The notes beneath the pieces are model-generated. The model made no database searches. It saw only the letters and a program-made list of their open reading frames with translations, and was not told the DNA's origin. Below are positions 10,116 through 19,061 of a stretch of 64,000 nt of DNA, in pieces. Positions within the stretch are counted from its first letter, which is position 1. The number at the start of each line of letters is the position of its first letter. The position numbers and the translations under genes were made by a program. The DNA is from Alteromonas mediterranea DE (GTDB lineage Bacteria > Pseudomonadota > Gammaproteobacteria > Enterobacterales > Alteromonadaceae): NCBI RefSeq assembly GCF_000020585.3, contig NC_011138.3:2151136-2215135 (forward strand), given 5' to 3'.

Positions 10116-10140
10116 ACGACCTCGTTATGAAAAAATGGTA

Positions 10141-10168
10141 AAACCGCGACATCGTTCGCGGTTTTTTA
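10141..10168 (+). terminator. Rho-independent terminator after pullulanase
   Basis: AAACCGCGA (10141-10149) pairs with TCGCGGTTT (10156-10164) and is followed by a T run. It ends the receptor-pullulanase unit. Confidence 0.9.
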
Positions 10169-10290
10169 TTTTGGTACCTCTTTTAACATGGCACATCTCT
10201 TGTACTTTGAAATTCTGTAAAATCATGTAGGATGAAGTTTGTCATAGGTGGTCTTACCAGATAAAAGCGTATTTCAAAAGGAGATGGAAA

Positions 10291-11154
10291 ATGAAAAGTG
10301 CACTGGTAGTAGAAGGGGGCGCGATGCGTGGCATATTTGCAGCTGGCGTACTCGATAAATTTATGGAGCATGATTATTACGCGTTCGATTTCACCCTGGG
10401 GGTTTCGGCGGGCGCAACTAACCTCTCTACGTATGTATCTAAAATGCCGGGTTTGAGTAAAACCATCATTACTCAATATGCCACCAAACGAGAATTCTTC
10501 AGCCCATTACGCTTCATCAAAGGCGGGCATATGACGGATGTCCACTGGCTTTGGCATCATTCAAAACAGTCTATGAATATCCCTGAACCTGGCGAGAAAA
10601 GCTGCATGCCCTTGTTTGTTGGAATTACTAATGCAGACTCTGGAGAGTGCGAATATATTCAAGCGACAAAAGATAATGTAGACGATTTGATGGTGGCATC
10701 ATGTGCGTTACCAACGGCGTACCGCGATGAAATAACCATTAACGGTACGCGTTATTTAGATGGTGGTGTCGCTGACGCTATTCCCGCTATACAAGCGTAT
10801 AAAATGGGGGCGAGAGATATTACTGTAATCTTGTCTCAACCCGTGGGTTTCACGAAGCCTGAAGTTAAATCGCCATGGTTGATGCAAAAGATGTACAAAA
10901 ACCAACCCGCATTGCTTGAAAAAATGCTGCAACGGGCCTCCATTTATAACGACACCCTTGCGTTTCTTAACAGCCCTCCTAGCGACTGTACCATTCGCGT
11001 AATTGCACCCGATGAGGCGTTTTGTGTAAAACGGTTAACCATGGACAAAAAGAAACTTTTAAAAGGTTACGGGCAGGGTAGGCGTATGGCAAGGCGCTAT
11101 CTTAAGCTTTCAAGTGGGAACGGTTTTAGACATCAAAAAAAGGTAGCGTTGTAA
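10291..11154 (+). CDS. Patatin-like phospholipase, YjjU type
   Basis: A 287-residue cytoplasmic patatin-family hydrolase. The oxyanion-hole segment is GGAMRG (residues 9-14), the nucleophile elbow is GVSAG with S39, and the catalytic aspartate is D157 in YLDGGV. It therefore has a complete Ser-Asp dyad. Family members cleave acyl esters of phospholipids. The length is shorter than E. coli YjjU, which carries a longer C-terminal tail. The start has a strong AAAAGGAGA site. It has its own terminator and no visible link to the starch genes around it. The physiological lipid is not known. Confidence 0.88.
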   Translation: MKSALVVEGGAMRGIFAAGVLDKFMEHDYYAFDFTLGVSAGATNLSTYVSKMPGLSKTIITQYATKREFFSPLRFIKGGHMTDVHWLWHHSKQSMNIPEPGEKSCMPLFVGITNADSGECEYIQATKDNVDDLMVASCALPTAYRDEITINGTRYLDGGVADAIPAIQAYKMGARDITVILSQPVGFTKPEVKSPWLMQKMYKNQPALLEKMLQRASIYNDTLAFLNSPPSDCTIRVIAPDEAFCVKRLTMDKKKLLKGYGQGRRMARRYLKLSSGNGFRHQKKVAL

Positions 11155-11207
11155 AAGCAACCTATCTTTATCAATTATTTGTGTCTGCAAACAGCAACAA
11201 ATCGAAC

Positions 11208-11236
11208 AAAAGCCCACGTTTCTAGTGGGCTTTTTT
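11208..11236 (+). terminator. Rho-independent terminator after patatin-like gene
   Basis: AAAAGCCCAC (11208-11217) pairs with GTGGGCTTTT (11225-11234), loop GTTTCTA, ending in a T run. Confidence 0.9.
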
Positions 11237-11796
11237 GTTAACGTTAAAAAATTTGCTATTTTTCAGATTCTTACGATGTTTCTTTTTTGCAACAGCTGCG
11301 GGGAGTAAGTTGCTTTAACGTGTCTGAAGTGAATTATTCTTAAACGTATCACCGCCTACTTTCCTTAAATTTTTCCCTCGAATACTAACCGGCTGCCTAC
11401 TTTTAACGCTATTGCGTTGAAAAGACTAAACCCTAAGCCTCTGATCTCATGACTATTTACATAATTGTCACCGTGTAGGTATGTAAAGTTTACACGCATT
11501 GTGTAATTCTTTCATTAACTTGGTCTGCAAATTGCTCAATACGATGTGTATGCACACGTGAGAAATGTCGCGAAGTAATCTGACATTAAAAAATTAGCTT
11601 CTCGTCTCGTTGTAGCCTTAAAACATAAGAACAAGTAGAAAAATGGGAGAACGTGGGGCCTTCTTATAAAATCGGTAAAAATAGCGCGATTAGCGCTTAT
11701 CTAGGCTTTAAAGTGTTGAAAATGCGCTGTTTTAGAGAGCGCTTATTATACTTAAGGTTACTTTTTACGCGTTGATCTAGAAGCATTAAGTCATAC
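11237..11796. other. 560-bp intergenic stretch, no gene recognised
   Basis: AT-rich and stop-rich in all frames. I see no tRNA-like fold and no strong hairpin with a T run. It contains a CACGTG box (11554-11559) beside TGTGTATGCACACG, and a purine/AT-rich zone before the methyltransferase gene. It probably carries promoters; a small RNA cannot be excluded from sequence alone. Confidence 0.5.
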
Positions 11797-12345
11797 GTGG
11801 CACTATCAAAATTAAATAAGAAAAAAACAAAAAACGTGCAAATAAAAAATCAAAAAATATCAATTGGGTTAGTGAACCCTAAAAATCCAGTAAATGTTGC
11901 ATCAATTCTACGAGCGGCGGGTTGCTATGGCGTAGCGAGTGTATTTTACACAGGCCAGCGCTATCGCTTCGCTAAGGATTTCAATGCAGACACTAAAGCG
12001 TTTCATAAAACCATTCCAACGATAGGTGTAGATAACCTGCGCGATGTTATTCCGCAACATGCGTCTGTCGTTGCAGTGGAGTTAGTAGAAGGCGCAACGC
12101 CGCTTCCCTCATTTGAGCATCCGGAAAATGCGTTTTATTTACTTGGTCCGGAGGATGGAAGTATTGGTGAAGACATCTTGTCTTGGTGCGATCACGTCGT
12201 GTACGTGCCCACCTATTCGTGTATGAATTTAGCGGCCACTGCAAATGTATTACTGTATGACCGCTTAGCGAAGTCTGATTATGTAAGCGGGGATGCGCTT
12301 ATCAGACAAAGCCGAGATACCAATAACAAAGCAAAAATAAATTAA
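11797..12345 (+). CDS. TrmH/SpoU-family RNA 2'-O-methyltransferase
   Basis: A 182-residue SPOUT methyltransferase. It shows the N-terminal motif NPKNPVNVASILRAAGCYG, the SAM-knot motif LLGPEDGSI and the C-terminal knot YSCMNLAATANVLLYDRL. Relatives methylate 2'-hydroxyls in tRNA or rRNA using S-adenosylmethionine. The target RNA is not clear, since no extra RNA-binding domain is present. I start at GTG 11797 because an in-frame TGA lies at 11773. The N-terminus is very lysine-rich, which may help RNA contact. It is followed on the same strand by the acyltransferase gene after 78 bp. Confidence 0.85.
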   Translation: MALSKLNKKKTKNVQIKNQKISIGLVNPKNPVNVASILRAAGCYGVASVFYTGQRYRFAKDFNADTKAFHKTIPTIGVDNLRDVIPQHASVVAVELVEGATPLPSFEHPENAFYLLGPEDGSIGEDILSWCDHVVYVPTYSCMNLAATANVLLYDRLAKSDYVSGDALIRQSRDTNNKAKIN

Positions 12346-12423
12346 ACGTTAACTAAAGGCTGTCGTTGCGACCAGGAAGTTACCCACAAGCCTAATAACA
12401 AATTAATTCAGGGGAACTTTACA

Positions 12424-13335
12424 TTGAAGATAAGAACAGTGAATGCAATGCGTGCATTTAACGGTGCTGTATTAAGCACATTAAATAAACTGCCTACGCA
12501 ACTTTCAAAAGTGCTTCCAAAACGACTTTCGCTTGAGCAAAGTATTTCCGATTTCTTCTTTAGCCGTTATGAACTAGTGATTGCTAACGAAGAAAGCGAA
12601 AAGCAAGAAAGTTATAAAACACGGCATAAGGTTTATTGTGAAGAGATGAACTTTGAGCAAACCAATGCTACTGCTCTTGAAAAAGATAAGTTCGACGACC
12701 GCGCTATAAACTGCTACATCAAACATCTTCCAACAGGGGAGTGCGCAGGTACAATACGTTTAGTTTTACCGACCAATGCTGGTCTTTCACTTCCCTTAGA
12801 AGAGAAATGCAAAGATGCATTTGAAGACGGTACGTTACTTCCCTCTAATTTAGCACCGCAAAGCGTATGTGAAATATCGCGTTTAGCGATACCAAGAGAA
12901 TTTAGAGTACGCCAGATGCGCTCGAAAATTTTGCCCTCAGAGAAGTTAGAAAAAGCTAAAAAGAAAAGTACTACATCGTTTAACCTAGAACATTTTCCCT
13001 ATCTTTCTATCGCGCTTTATTTAATGGCAACCAGCGTATGTCAGCACCTAAATGTAGAGCATGCCTATGTACTTATGGAGCCAAAGCTTGCGCGACGTAT
13101 GAAAGCATTTGGTATTCATTTTGAGCCTGTGGGTGAGGCTATTGAGTTTAATGGCAAACGAATGCCATATCGATTGTCGCTTAGCGTGCTTCTTGAAGAG
13201 ATTGCAAAGCCTTTAAAAGGTTTTCATATGAAGATTCACAATAGACTACAAAACGCCCTTCAAGCTATGGATACTCCACAGGTACCAACTGTACAGTATA
13301 CACCGCAACCCCTACGCGTTGCGCACGCAGCCTAG
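12424..13335 (+). CDS. PEP-CTERM/exosortase-associated acyltransferase-like (GNAT/FeeM fold)
   Basis: A 303-residue protein resembling the acyltransferases found beside exosortases (TIGR03694-like), related to N-acyl amino acid and autoinducer synthases. Recognisable blocks are RHKVYCEEMNFE, the acidic DKFDDRAINCYI, the strand CAGTIRLVLP and CEISRLAIPREFR. The start is TTG 12424, with GGGGAA spaced 7 bases upstream. GTG 12439 and ATG 12448 are weaker choices. No exosortase or PEP-CTERM substrate is visible in this window. The product of the reaction is unknown; an acylated amino compound is the family-based guess. Confidence 0.8.
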   Translation: MKIRTVNAMRAFNGAVLSTLNKLPTQLSKVLPKRLSLEQSISDFFFSRYELVIANEESEKQESYKTRHKVYCEEMNFEQTNATALEKDKFDDRAINCYIKHLPTGECAGTIRLVLPTNAGLSLPLEEKCKDAFEDGTLLPSNLAPQSVCEISRLAIPREFRVRQMRSKILPSEKLEKAKKKSTTSFNLEHFPYLSIALYLMATSVCQHLNVEHAYVLMEPKLARRMKAFGIHFEPVGEAIEFNGKRMPYRLSLSVLLEEIAKPLKGFHMKIHNRLQNALQAMDTPQVPTVQYTPQPLRVAHAA

Positions 13336-13359
13336 TTAGTATTTAATATCTAACAGCAG

Positions 13360-13385
13360 AAGCCGCCTACACTGGCGGCTTTTTT
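13360..13385 (+). terminator. Rho-independent terminator after the acyltransferase
   Basis: AGCCGCC (13361-13367) pairs with GGCGGCT (13374-13380), followed by TTTTT. It ends just 6 bp before operator copy 2. Confidence 0.85.
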
Positions 13386-13390
13386 AGTTT

Positions 13391-13404
13391 TGAATACGTA
13401 TGCA
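13391..13404 (+). promoter_or_regulatory. Putative LacI-family operator, copy 2
   Basis: An exact copy of TGAATACGTATGCA, in the 70-bp space between a terminator and the lipoprotein amylase. A possible -10 (TATTAA, 13444-13449) begins 53 bp downstream of its first base. The same spacing occurs at copy 3, which may matter for how the regulator acts. Confidence 0.75.
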
Positions 13405-13457
13405 TGTTTTTTAACAAACGGTTAACGCGTATCCTGTTGGCATTATTAATAGTTACC

Positions 13458-15410
13458 ATGATGATTACAATGCCAAGAATTCAACGTCGTTTTTGTCTCA
13501 AACCATTATCTCTTGTTATGCTTTCCATTGGACTGGCTGCGTGCTCAGGTCCATCACCCTCTCAAAAGTCAGTAGCTGGAGAAGCGACCTCGACAACTGC
13601 TAACTCAACGCAAAATGCAGAGATGATTGCACCTAATACTTCTGACAAAACACAGGGAAAACCGGTTGTATACCAGGTTTTTACTCGCTTATTTGGCAAT
13701 ACTAATAACGCTAACCACCCCTGGGGTTCGATAGAACAAAACGGAGTTGGAAAGTTTAGTGATTTTACGCCCCAAGCGCTGGCAGCGATAAAAGCCCTAG
13801 GTACTAGCCATGTTTGGTATACAGGTATTCCGCACCACGCCGTTATTAACGACTATACCGCGTTTGGTATTTCAAATGATGACCCAGATGTGGTTAAAGG
13901 CCGCGCAGGTTCACCTTATGCGGTTAAAGATTACTACAATGTTAACCCCGACCTTGCCGATGATCCGGCCAAGCGTTTAGAGGAGTTTGAAGCTCTCATT
14001 GCCCGAACGCATGATGCGGGAATGAAAGTTATCATCGATATTGTGCCTAATCACGTGGCCCGCGACTATGAATCACTGTCAGCCCCAGAGGGAGTCAGCG
14101 ACTTTGGTGCCCATGATGATACCTCTGTGGAATATGCCCGCGACAACAATTTTTATTATGTTGTTGGCGAAGCGTTTGAAGTTCCTGATGGCGGCGACTA
14201 TAAGCCCCTTGGTGGTGACAGTCATCCCTTATCCGATGGCAAGTTTGATGAGTTTCCAGCTAAGTGGACGGGTAATGGGGCACGTGCCGCTCAGCCCGAT
14301 ATTAATGACTGGTATGAAACCGTTAAGGTTAATTATGGCGTAAGGCCCGACGGTACATATGATTTCCCAACCCTACCTGAAGGTTTTAGCGAAAAGTCTT
14401 TTGCGGAACATGCGGCGTTCTGGGAAGGAAAAGACGTACCGGATTCCTGGTACAAGTTTAGAAATATAGCGCATTATTGGCTCGATAAAGGGGTAGACGG
14501 GTTTCGCTATGATATGGCCGAAATGGTACCCGTTGAATTTTGGTCATTTTTAAACAGCAGCATAAAACAAAAGGCGCCAGACGCCTTCCTGTTGGCTGAA
14601 GTTTACCAACCAGATAAATACCGTGCTTATATCCAGCAAGGTAAAATGGATTATTTGTACGACAAAGTAGGTTTCTACGATACGTTGAAAAAGATTATGC
14701 AGGGCAGTGGTGCAGTAAGTGATTTGGTCGCTATCCATGAAGAAATTCGCGATATTGCGCCACATATGCTGCATTTTTTAGAAAATCACGATGAACAGCG
14801 CATAGCCAGCCCAGATTTTGCCGGCGACGCTGACAAAGGAAAACCTGCCTTAGCCGTAAGTGCACTAATTAGTATCGCTCCTACCTTGCTTTACTTTGGA
14901 CAAGATGTTGGTGAAGACGGTAGCGAAGAGACTGGGTTTGGCGATCCAACACGAACCACTATTTTTGACTATGCAGGCGTACCGGCTCATCAACGTTTTA
15001 TGAACAACGGCAAATTTGATGCAGGGCAGTCAACAGAGAAAGAAAAAGCGTTGCATCGCTTTTATAAAGACGTCATGAACATCGCTACAAGCAATAGCGC
15101 AATTACTGGGCGTTATCAAAGCCTGCATGCCCTGAACCTAGGCGTTGAAGGATCTGCGTATTCTGAGCAGCAGTTTGCGTTCATAAGAGAGAAAAACGAC
15201 CAAGGTTTTATTGTTATTGCTAACTTTAGCGATAACGCTACAGGCCCTATTTCACTGACAGTACCGGCTTCTGCGATAGAAACCGCGGGCAACAAGCTTG
15301 AGCTTAAACCTTTACTTTCTCATGACGGTTTAACGCTTGAGCAGGGCGAGGTGAACTATCGCGCTACAACAACGTTAGACGCGTTGGAAACCAAGGTGTT
15401 TGCTTTTTAA
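13458..15410 (+). CDS. Alpha-amylase family GH13 lipoprotein
   Basis: A roughly 650-residue secreted glucan hydrolase. The open frame extends back to ATG 13404, but that codon overlaps the operator and lacks a ribosome site. I therefore start at ATG 13458 (13461 and 13470 are equally possible), which yields a lipoprotein signal ending LAAC. The four GH13 regions are present: IDIVPNH, GVDGFRYDM (nucleophile D352), LAEVY (E381) and ENHDEQ (D445), followed by a C-terminal beta domain. It should cut alpha-1,4-glucans as a membrane-anchored enzyme. The insert between regions I and II is long and includes many Asp/Gly turns. The exact product pattern cannot be read from the sequence. Confidence 0.88.
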   Translation: MMITMPRIQRRFCLKPLSLVMLSIGLAACSGPSPSQKSVAGEATSTTANSTQNAEMIAPNTSDKTQGKPVVYQVFTRLFGNTNNANHPWGSIEQNGVGKFSDFTPQALAAIKALGTSHVWYTGIPHHAVINDYTAFGISNDDPDVVKGRAGSPYAVKDYYNVNPDLADDPAKRLEEFEALIARTHDAGMKVIIDIVPNHVARDYESLSAPEGVSDFGAHDDTSVEYARDNNFYYVVGEAFEVPDGGDYKPLGGDSHPLSDGKFDEFPAKWTGNGARAAQPDINDWYETVKVNYGVRPDGTYDFPTLPEGFSEKSFAEHAAFWEGKDVPDSWYKFRNIAHYWLDKGVDGFRYDMAEMVPVEFWSFLNSSIKQKAPDAFLLAEVYQPDKYRAYIQQGKMDYLYDKVGFYDTLKKIMQGSGAVSDLVAIHEEIRDIAPHMLHFLENHDEQRIASPDFAGDADKGKPALAVSALISIAPTLLYFGQDVGEDGSEETGFGDPTRTTIFDYAGVPAHQRFMNNGKFDAGQSTEKEKALHRFYKDVMNIATSNSAITGRYQSLHALNLGVEGSAYSEQQFAFIREKNDQGFIVIANFSDNATGPISLTVPASAIETAGNKLELKPLLSHDGLTLEQGEVNYRATTTLDALETKVFAF

Positions 15411-15511
15411 GCAAGCTCCGTAAGTTTCATTAAGTTAGCGCAGGCGTACAACGTGGAAGGCTATTGTTTTTTACATGGTATTTTTACCAGGTATTCTTAA
15501 AAGGTCTTCGG

Positions 15512-15525
15512 TGAATACGTATGCA
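15512..15525 (+). promoter_or_regulatory. Putative LacI-family operator, copy 3
   Basis: The third exact TGAATACGTATGCA, 81 bp before the neopullulanase start. A consensus TATAAT lies at 15565-15570, placing the operator about 50-65 bp before the expected transcription start. This suits an activator, or a repressor acting through looping, better than simple promoter blocking. Confidence 0.75.
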
Positions 15526-15605
15526 GAGCGTTGGTATGAATAAGTGTACACGGTAGTATCTCGATATAATCTTGCACTTAACGTATTTTTAACATTGGTG
15601 TTCAT

Positions 15606-17540
15606 GTGTTTAATTTTAACAGCGTAAGCCATTCTATTTGTTTAAACCGCTATCGCGCGTTACCGTTAATTCTCACTTCGGCTACTTCACTAGCCGCGGT
15701 TCCCGTTTATGCATTGCAGCAGGGTCAAATTGAAGTATACCCACCTAATTGGTGGGCAGGTATGCAAAATCCCGAAGTCGAGTTGATGATTTACGGTGAA
15801 GACGTAGCTGATGACGCCGTCTCTCTTGCTACGGGAAATGTAAAAGTTAGCCGAGTTAAGGCACTTGATAGTGAAAACTATCTTTTCGTAACGCTTGATA
15901 CTTCAGGCGCCCAGGCGCAAGACCTCATGCTTACATTGACTGACAATGATAGAAGCCAACGTACGGTGCATTACCCGCTTGAAAAACGCAAAGAAGGCTC
16001 TGCATCAAGAAAAGGCTTTGGACCAGAAGACGCTATCTACCTTATTGCACCTGACCGCTTTGCAAATGGTAATACCGCAAATGATAATGTTGACGGTTAT
16101 CAAGATAAGGTAGACCGCCAATTTAAAGGTGGCCGTCATGGCGGCGATATCCAAGGTATCGTGGACAACTTAGATTACATTAAAAGCATGGGCTTCACGC
16201 AGATTTGGACCATGCCTATGCTTGAAAATGCGATGGACAAGTACAGCTACCATGGCTATTCAACCACAGATTACTACAACATTGACCCGCGCTTTGGTTC
16301 TAATGACGCTTTTATAGATTTCAGTGAAAAAGCAAAATCCGAAGGGGTTGGCGTTATCATGGATATGGTGCTTAATCACATCGGTAGTAATCATAAGTGG
16401 ATGGAAGATACGCCATCAAAGGATTGGATCAATAATGAAGGAAAGTTCGTCGGCACCACCCATAAACGAGAGTCTCTGCACGACCCTCATGCCATAGAAA
16501 GCGATATCAAAGGGTTTAGCGATGGGTGGTTTGTGCCTACGATGCCAGATTTAAATCAACGCAATCCACACTTGGCGAACTATTTAGTCCAAAATGCTAT
16601 TTGGTGGGTAGAGACTGCAGATTTAAGTGGTATTCGTGTAGATACCTACTCTTACCCTGATAAAGCGTTTTTAAGTGAATGGACAAATCGCTTAATGGAC
16701 GAATACCCTAACTTTAATATCGTGGGTGAAGAATGGTCTGTAAACCCCGCAATCACGGCCTATTGGCAAGCGGGTAGTCAGCGCCACGATGACTATGATA
16801 GCGCGCTACCATCCGTGATGGATTTTCCATTGCAGGCTGCCGTTGTTAAAGCATTAAATAGCGATGAAAGTTGGAACTCTGGTTTTATTACGGTTTATGA
16901 AACCCTGGCTACCGACTTTTTATATGGCGACCCGAACAATCTGGTTATCTTCCCCGATAACCACGATATGAGCAGAATCTATACGCAACTTGGACACGAT
17001 AAAGCCAAGTGGAATATGGCGATGACTTTATTGCTTACAACCCGAGGGATCCCACAGGTATTTTACGGAACGGAAATTCTAATGGGTAACGAAGGCAGTG
17101 ACGATCACGGTATTATACGCTCTGATTTCCCTGGCGGGTGGCCTTCAGATAGTGATAAAAACGCCTTTACGGGTAAGGGGCTTAATAACGATGAACGTTG
17201 GGCTCAGCAGCGCATTAAAGCCTTATTGCAGCTGCGCCAAACATACCCGCAACTATTTCAAGGCAAGTTAAAGCACTATGCGCCCATTGACGGTGTTTAC
17301 ACCTATTTTCGAGAGGCTGAAAAAGGGGCTAAGCGCAGTGCCCAATCAGATAACGGAAACAATGTTGAAAAAATCATGGTAATTCTTAACAAGAAAGCGG
17401 TAGATTTGCCTTTATCGACCTACACAGAAATGCTTAAGACCAACGATTCGATAACAAGAATAAGTGACGGTAAAACGTTCAAGTCAACAGATACCATAAG
17501 CCTGTCTGCTATGTCAGCTAATGTTTTCATTGTGCGTTAA
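15606..17540 (+). CDS. Periplasmic neopullulanase/cyclomaltodextrinase-like GH13 (SusA type)
   Basis: A 644-residue enzyme with a cyclomaltodextrinase-type N-terminal beta domain (IEVYPPNWWAGMQNPEVELM), a GH13 barrel and a short C-terminal domain. Catalytic regions: DMVLNHIG, GIRVDTYSY (nucleophile D346), VGEEW (E375) and PDNHDM (D454). A cleavable signal ends near VYA/LQ (A36), with no lipobox, so it is probably periplasmic. The start is GTG 15606; the nearby ATG 15604 runs into a stop. Family members hydrolyse maltodextrins, cyclodextrins or pullulan. It opens a run with the transporter 38 bp downstream and another amylase, all on one strand behind operator copy 3. Confidence 0.9.
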   Translation: MFNFNSVSHSICLNRYRALPLILTSATSLAAVPVYALQQGQIEVYPPNWWAGMQNPEVELMIYGEDVADDAVSLATGNVKVSRVKALDSENYLFVTLDTSGAQAQDLMLTLTDNDRSQRTVHYPLEKRKEGSASRKGFGPEDAIYLIAPDRFANGNTANDNVDGYQDKVDRQFKGGRHGGDIQGIVDNLDYIKSMGFTQIWTMPMLENAMDKYSYHGYSTTDYYNIDPRFGSNDAFIDFSEKAKSEGVGVIMDMVLNHIGSNHKWMEDTPSKDWINNEGKFVGTTHKRESLHDPHAIESDIKGFSDGWFVPTMPDLNQRNPHLANYLVQNAIWWVETADLSGIRVDTYSYPDKAFLSEWTNRLMDEYPNFNIVGEEWSVNPAITAYWQAGSQRHDDYDSALPSVMDFPLQAAVVKALNSDESWNSGFITVYETLATDFLYGDPNNLVIFPDNHDMSRIYTQLGHDKAKWNMAMTLLLTTRGIPQVFYGTEILMGNEGSDDHGIIRSDFPGGWPSDSDKNAFTGKGLNNDERWAQQRIKALLQLRQTYPQLFQGKLKHYAPIDGVYTYFREAEKGAKRSAQSDNGNNVEKIMVILNKKAVDLPLSTYTEMLKTNDSITRISDGKTFKSTDTISLSAMSANVFIVR

Positions 17541-17578
17541 CGGTATCCATTAAAATAAAACAATAAATAGAGTAAAGT

Positions 17579-19060
17579 ATGCAAGCAACTCAACCACGCC
17601 TTTCTTTTTGGCAAATATGGAACGTCAGTTTTGGCTTTCTCGGTGTTCAATTTGGTTTTGCACTGCAAAACGCAAATGTTAGTCGCATCTTGTCAGACTT
17701 AGGGGCCGATTTACACTCACTCTCTCTTTTCTGGCTTGTAGCGCCCATTATGGGGCTTATTGTACAGCCCATCGTTGGTTCAGCTTCAGATAGAACCTGG
17801 AACCGTCTAGGCAGACGCCGCCCATTTATTCTAGCAGGCGCTATTGCAGCAGTATTGGGAATGATTCTGTTACCAAACGCCCCGCTATTTGTGGCGTTTC
17901 TTGCGCCCATGCTAATGGGGGCATTGATGGTGGCACTAATGGACGCATCGTTTAACGTGTGCTTCCAGCCATTTCGCTCGTTAGTTTCTGACATGGTACC
18001 GCCGTCGCAACGCAATGTTGGGTACTCTATCCAATCGCTACTTATCAATATTGGCGCTGTTATCGGCTCTATTCTTCCTTTTGTCCTAACGAACGTCATT
18101 GGTCTTGAAAATACGGCACAAATGGGGCAGGTTGCTCCTTCCGTCATTTGGGCGTTTTATATTGGCGCAACAGTGTTGTTAGGTACTGTCATTTGGACCG
18201 TGATCCGCACTAAAGAATATGCACCCGAAGACTACAATCGTTACAAAGGCCTTAGCGAGACAGCTTCTGTAACAACTGAAGGGAAAAAGGCGCCGCTAGG
18301 GCAGCGTCTGGCTGAGTTTTTTACACTGGTAAAAGACATGCCAACGACCATGAGGCAATTAGCTGTAGTGCAGTTTTTCTCTTGGTTTGCACTGTTTATT
18401 ATGTGGGTTTACACCACGCCAGCCATTACGCAACATATATGGAACGTAGATAAGCAATGGTTTGACCCTACTTTTATCGCAGCAGCGCCAGTTGTGCCGG
18501 AAGCGATAGTTATGGCTAAAGGTGCCGCAGGTGATTGGGTGGGGATCTTGTTTGCTGCCTATTCTGTGTTTGCCGCCATATTTTCTATTTTTCTTGCAAA
18601 GCTTGCAGATAAATTCGGTCGTAAAACCGTTTATGCCGGTTCCCTCGCATTAGGCGGTATCAGCTATGTAAGTTTCCTGCTTTTCCAAGACTTAAACATG
18701 GTAAACGTTAACCTACTTATCACCGAAGTAACGGTGCCGCTTGGCGCTGTTAAGTTACTTATTCCGATGATAGGTGTAGGTATCGCGTGGGCGGCCATTT
18801 TAGCGATGCCATACGCTATGCTTGCGGGTGCACTACCTGCAAATAAAACGGGCGTTTACATGGGAATATTTAATTTTACCGTTGCAGCGCCACAGATTGT
18901 CTCGGGTTTAACAGCTGGATGGATTTTAAGTAGCGTCTTCGATAACGATGCTAAATACATCATTGTTGTAGCGGGTGTGTCTATGTTGATTGGAGCTGCC
19001 TCAGTATTTTTTGTAAAAGAAGCCGATAAGCAAGACCTTGAAGCAGCAAAGGGAGCGTAA
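17579..19060 (+). CDS. MFS sugar transporter, probable maltose/maltodextrin symporter
   Basis: A 493-residue protein with about 12 membrane segments. It carries the major-facilitator loop motif twice in variant form (SDRTWNRLGRRRPF near residue 70 and ADKFGRKTVY near 345). The overall pattern fits the sugar:proton symporters of the SLC45/GPH-like group often found in alpha-glucan loci of Alteromonadales and Caulobacter. It should move maltose or short maltodextrins from periplasm to cytoplasm. No maltose ABC transporter is present in the window, so this is the only inner-membrane sugar route seen. Its stop at 19058-19060 is one base from the next start, indicating coupled translation. Confidence 0.9.
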   Translation: MQATQPRLSFWQIWNVSFGFLGVQFGFALQNANVSRILSDLGADLHSLSLFWLVAPIMGLIVQPIVGSASDRTWNRLGRRRPFILAGAIAAVLGMILLPNAPLFVAFLAPMLMGALMVALMDASFNVCFQPFRSLVSDMVPPSQRNVGYSIQSLLINIGAVIGSILPFVLTNVIGLENTAQMGQVAPSVIWAFYIGATVLLGTVIWTVIRTKEYAPEDYNRYKGLSETASVTTEGKKAPLGQRLAEFFTLVKDMPTTMRQLAVVQFFSWFALFIMWVYTTPAITQHIWNVDKQWFDPTFIAAAPVVPEAIVMAKGAAGDWVGILFAAYSVFAAIFSIFLAKLADKFGRKTVYAGSLALGGISYVSFLLFQDLNMVNVNLLITEVTVPLGAVKLLIPMIGVGIAWAAILAMPYAMLAGALPANKTGVYMGIFNFTVAAPQIVSGLTAGWILSSVFDNDAKYIIVVAGVSMLIGAASVFFVKEADKQDLEAAKGA

Positions 19061-19061
19061 T

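Noticed and set aside
11500..11565. Operator copy 4 around TGTGTATGCACACG
   Set aside because: The half site TATGCA is shared, but the other arm differs and there is no TGAATACG, so I do not count it with the LacI sites.
13404..13457. ATG 13404 as start of the lipoprotein amylase
   Set aside because: The codon overlaps operator copy 2, lacks a ribosome site and would place extra residues before the lipoprotein signal; ATG 13458 to 13470 fits better.
17647..18147. 166-residue minus-strand frame inside the MFS gene
   Set aside because: Low complexity, Pro/Ser/Ile-rich translation opposite membrane helices; an antisense artefact.
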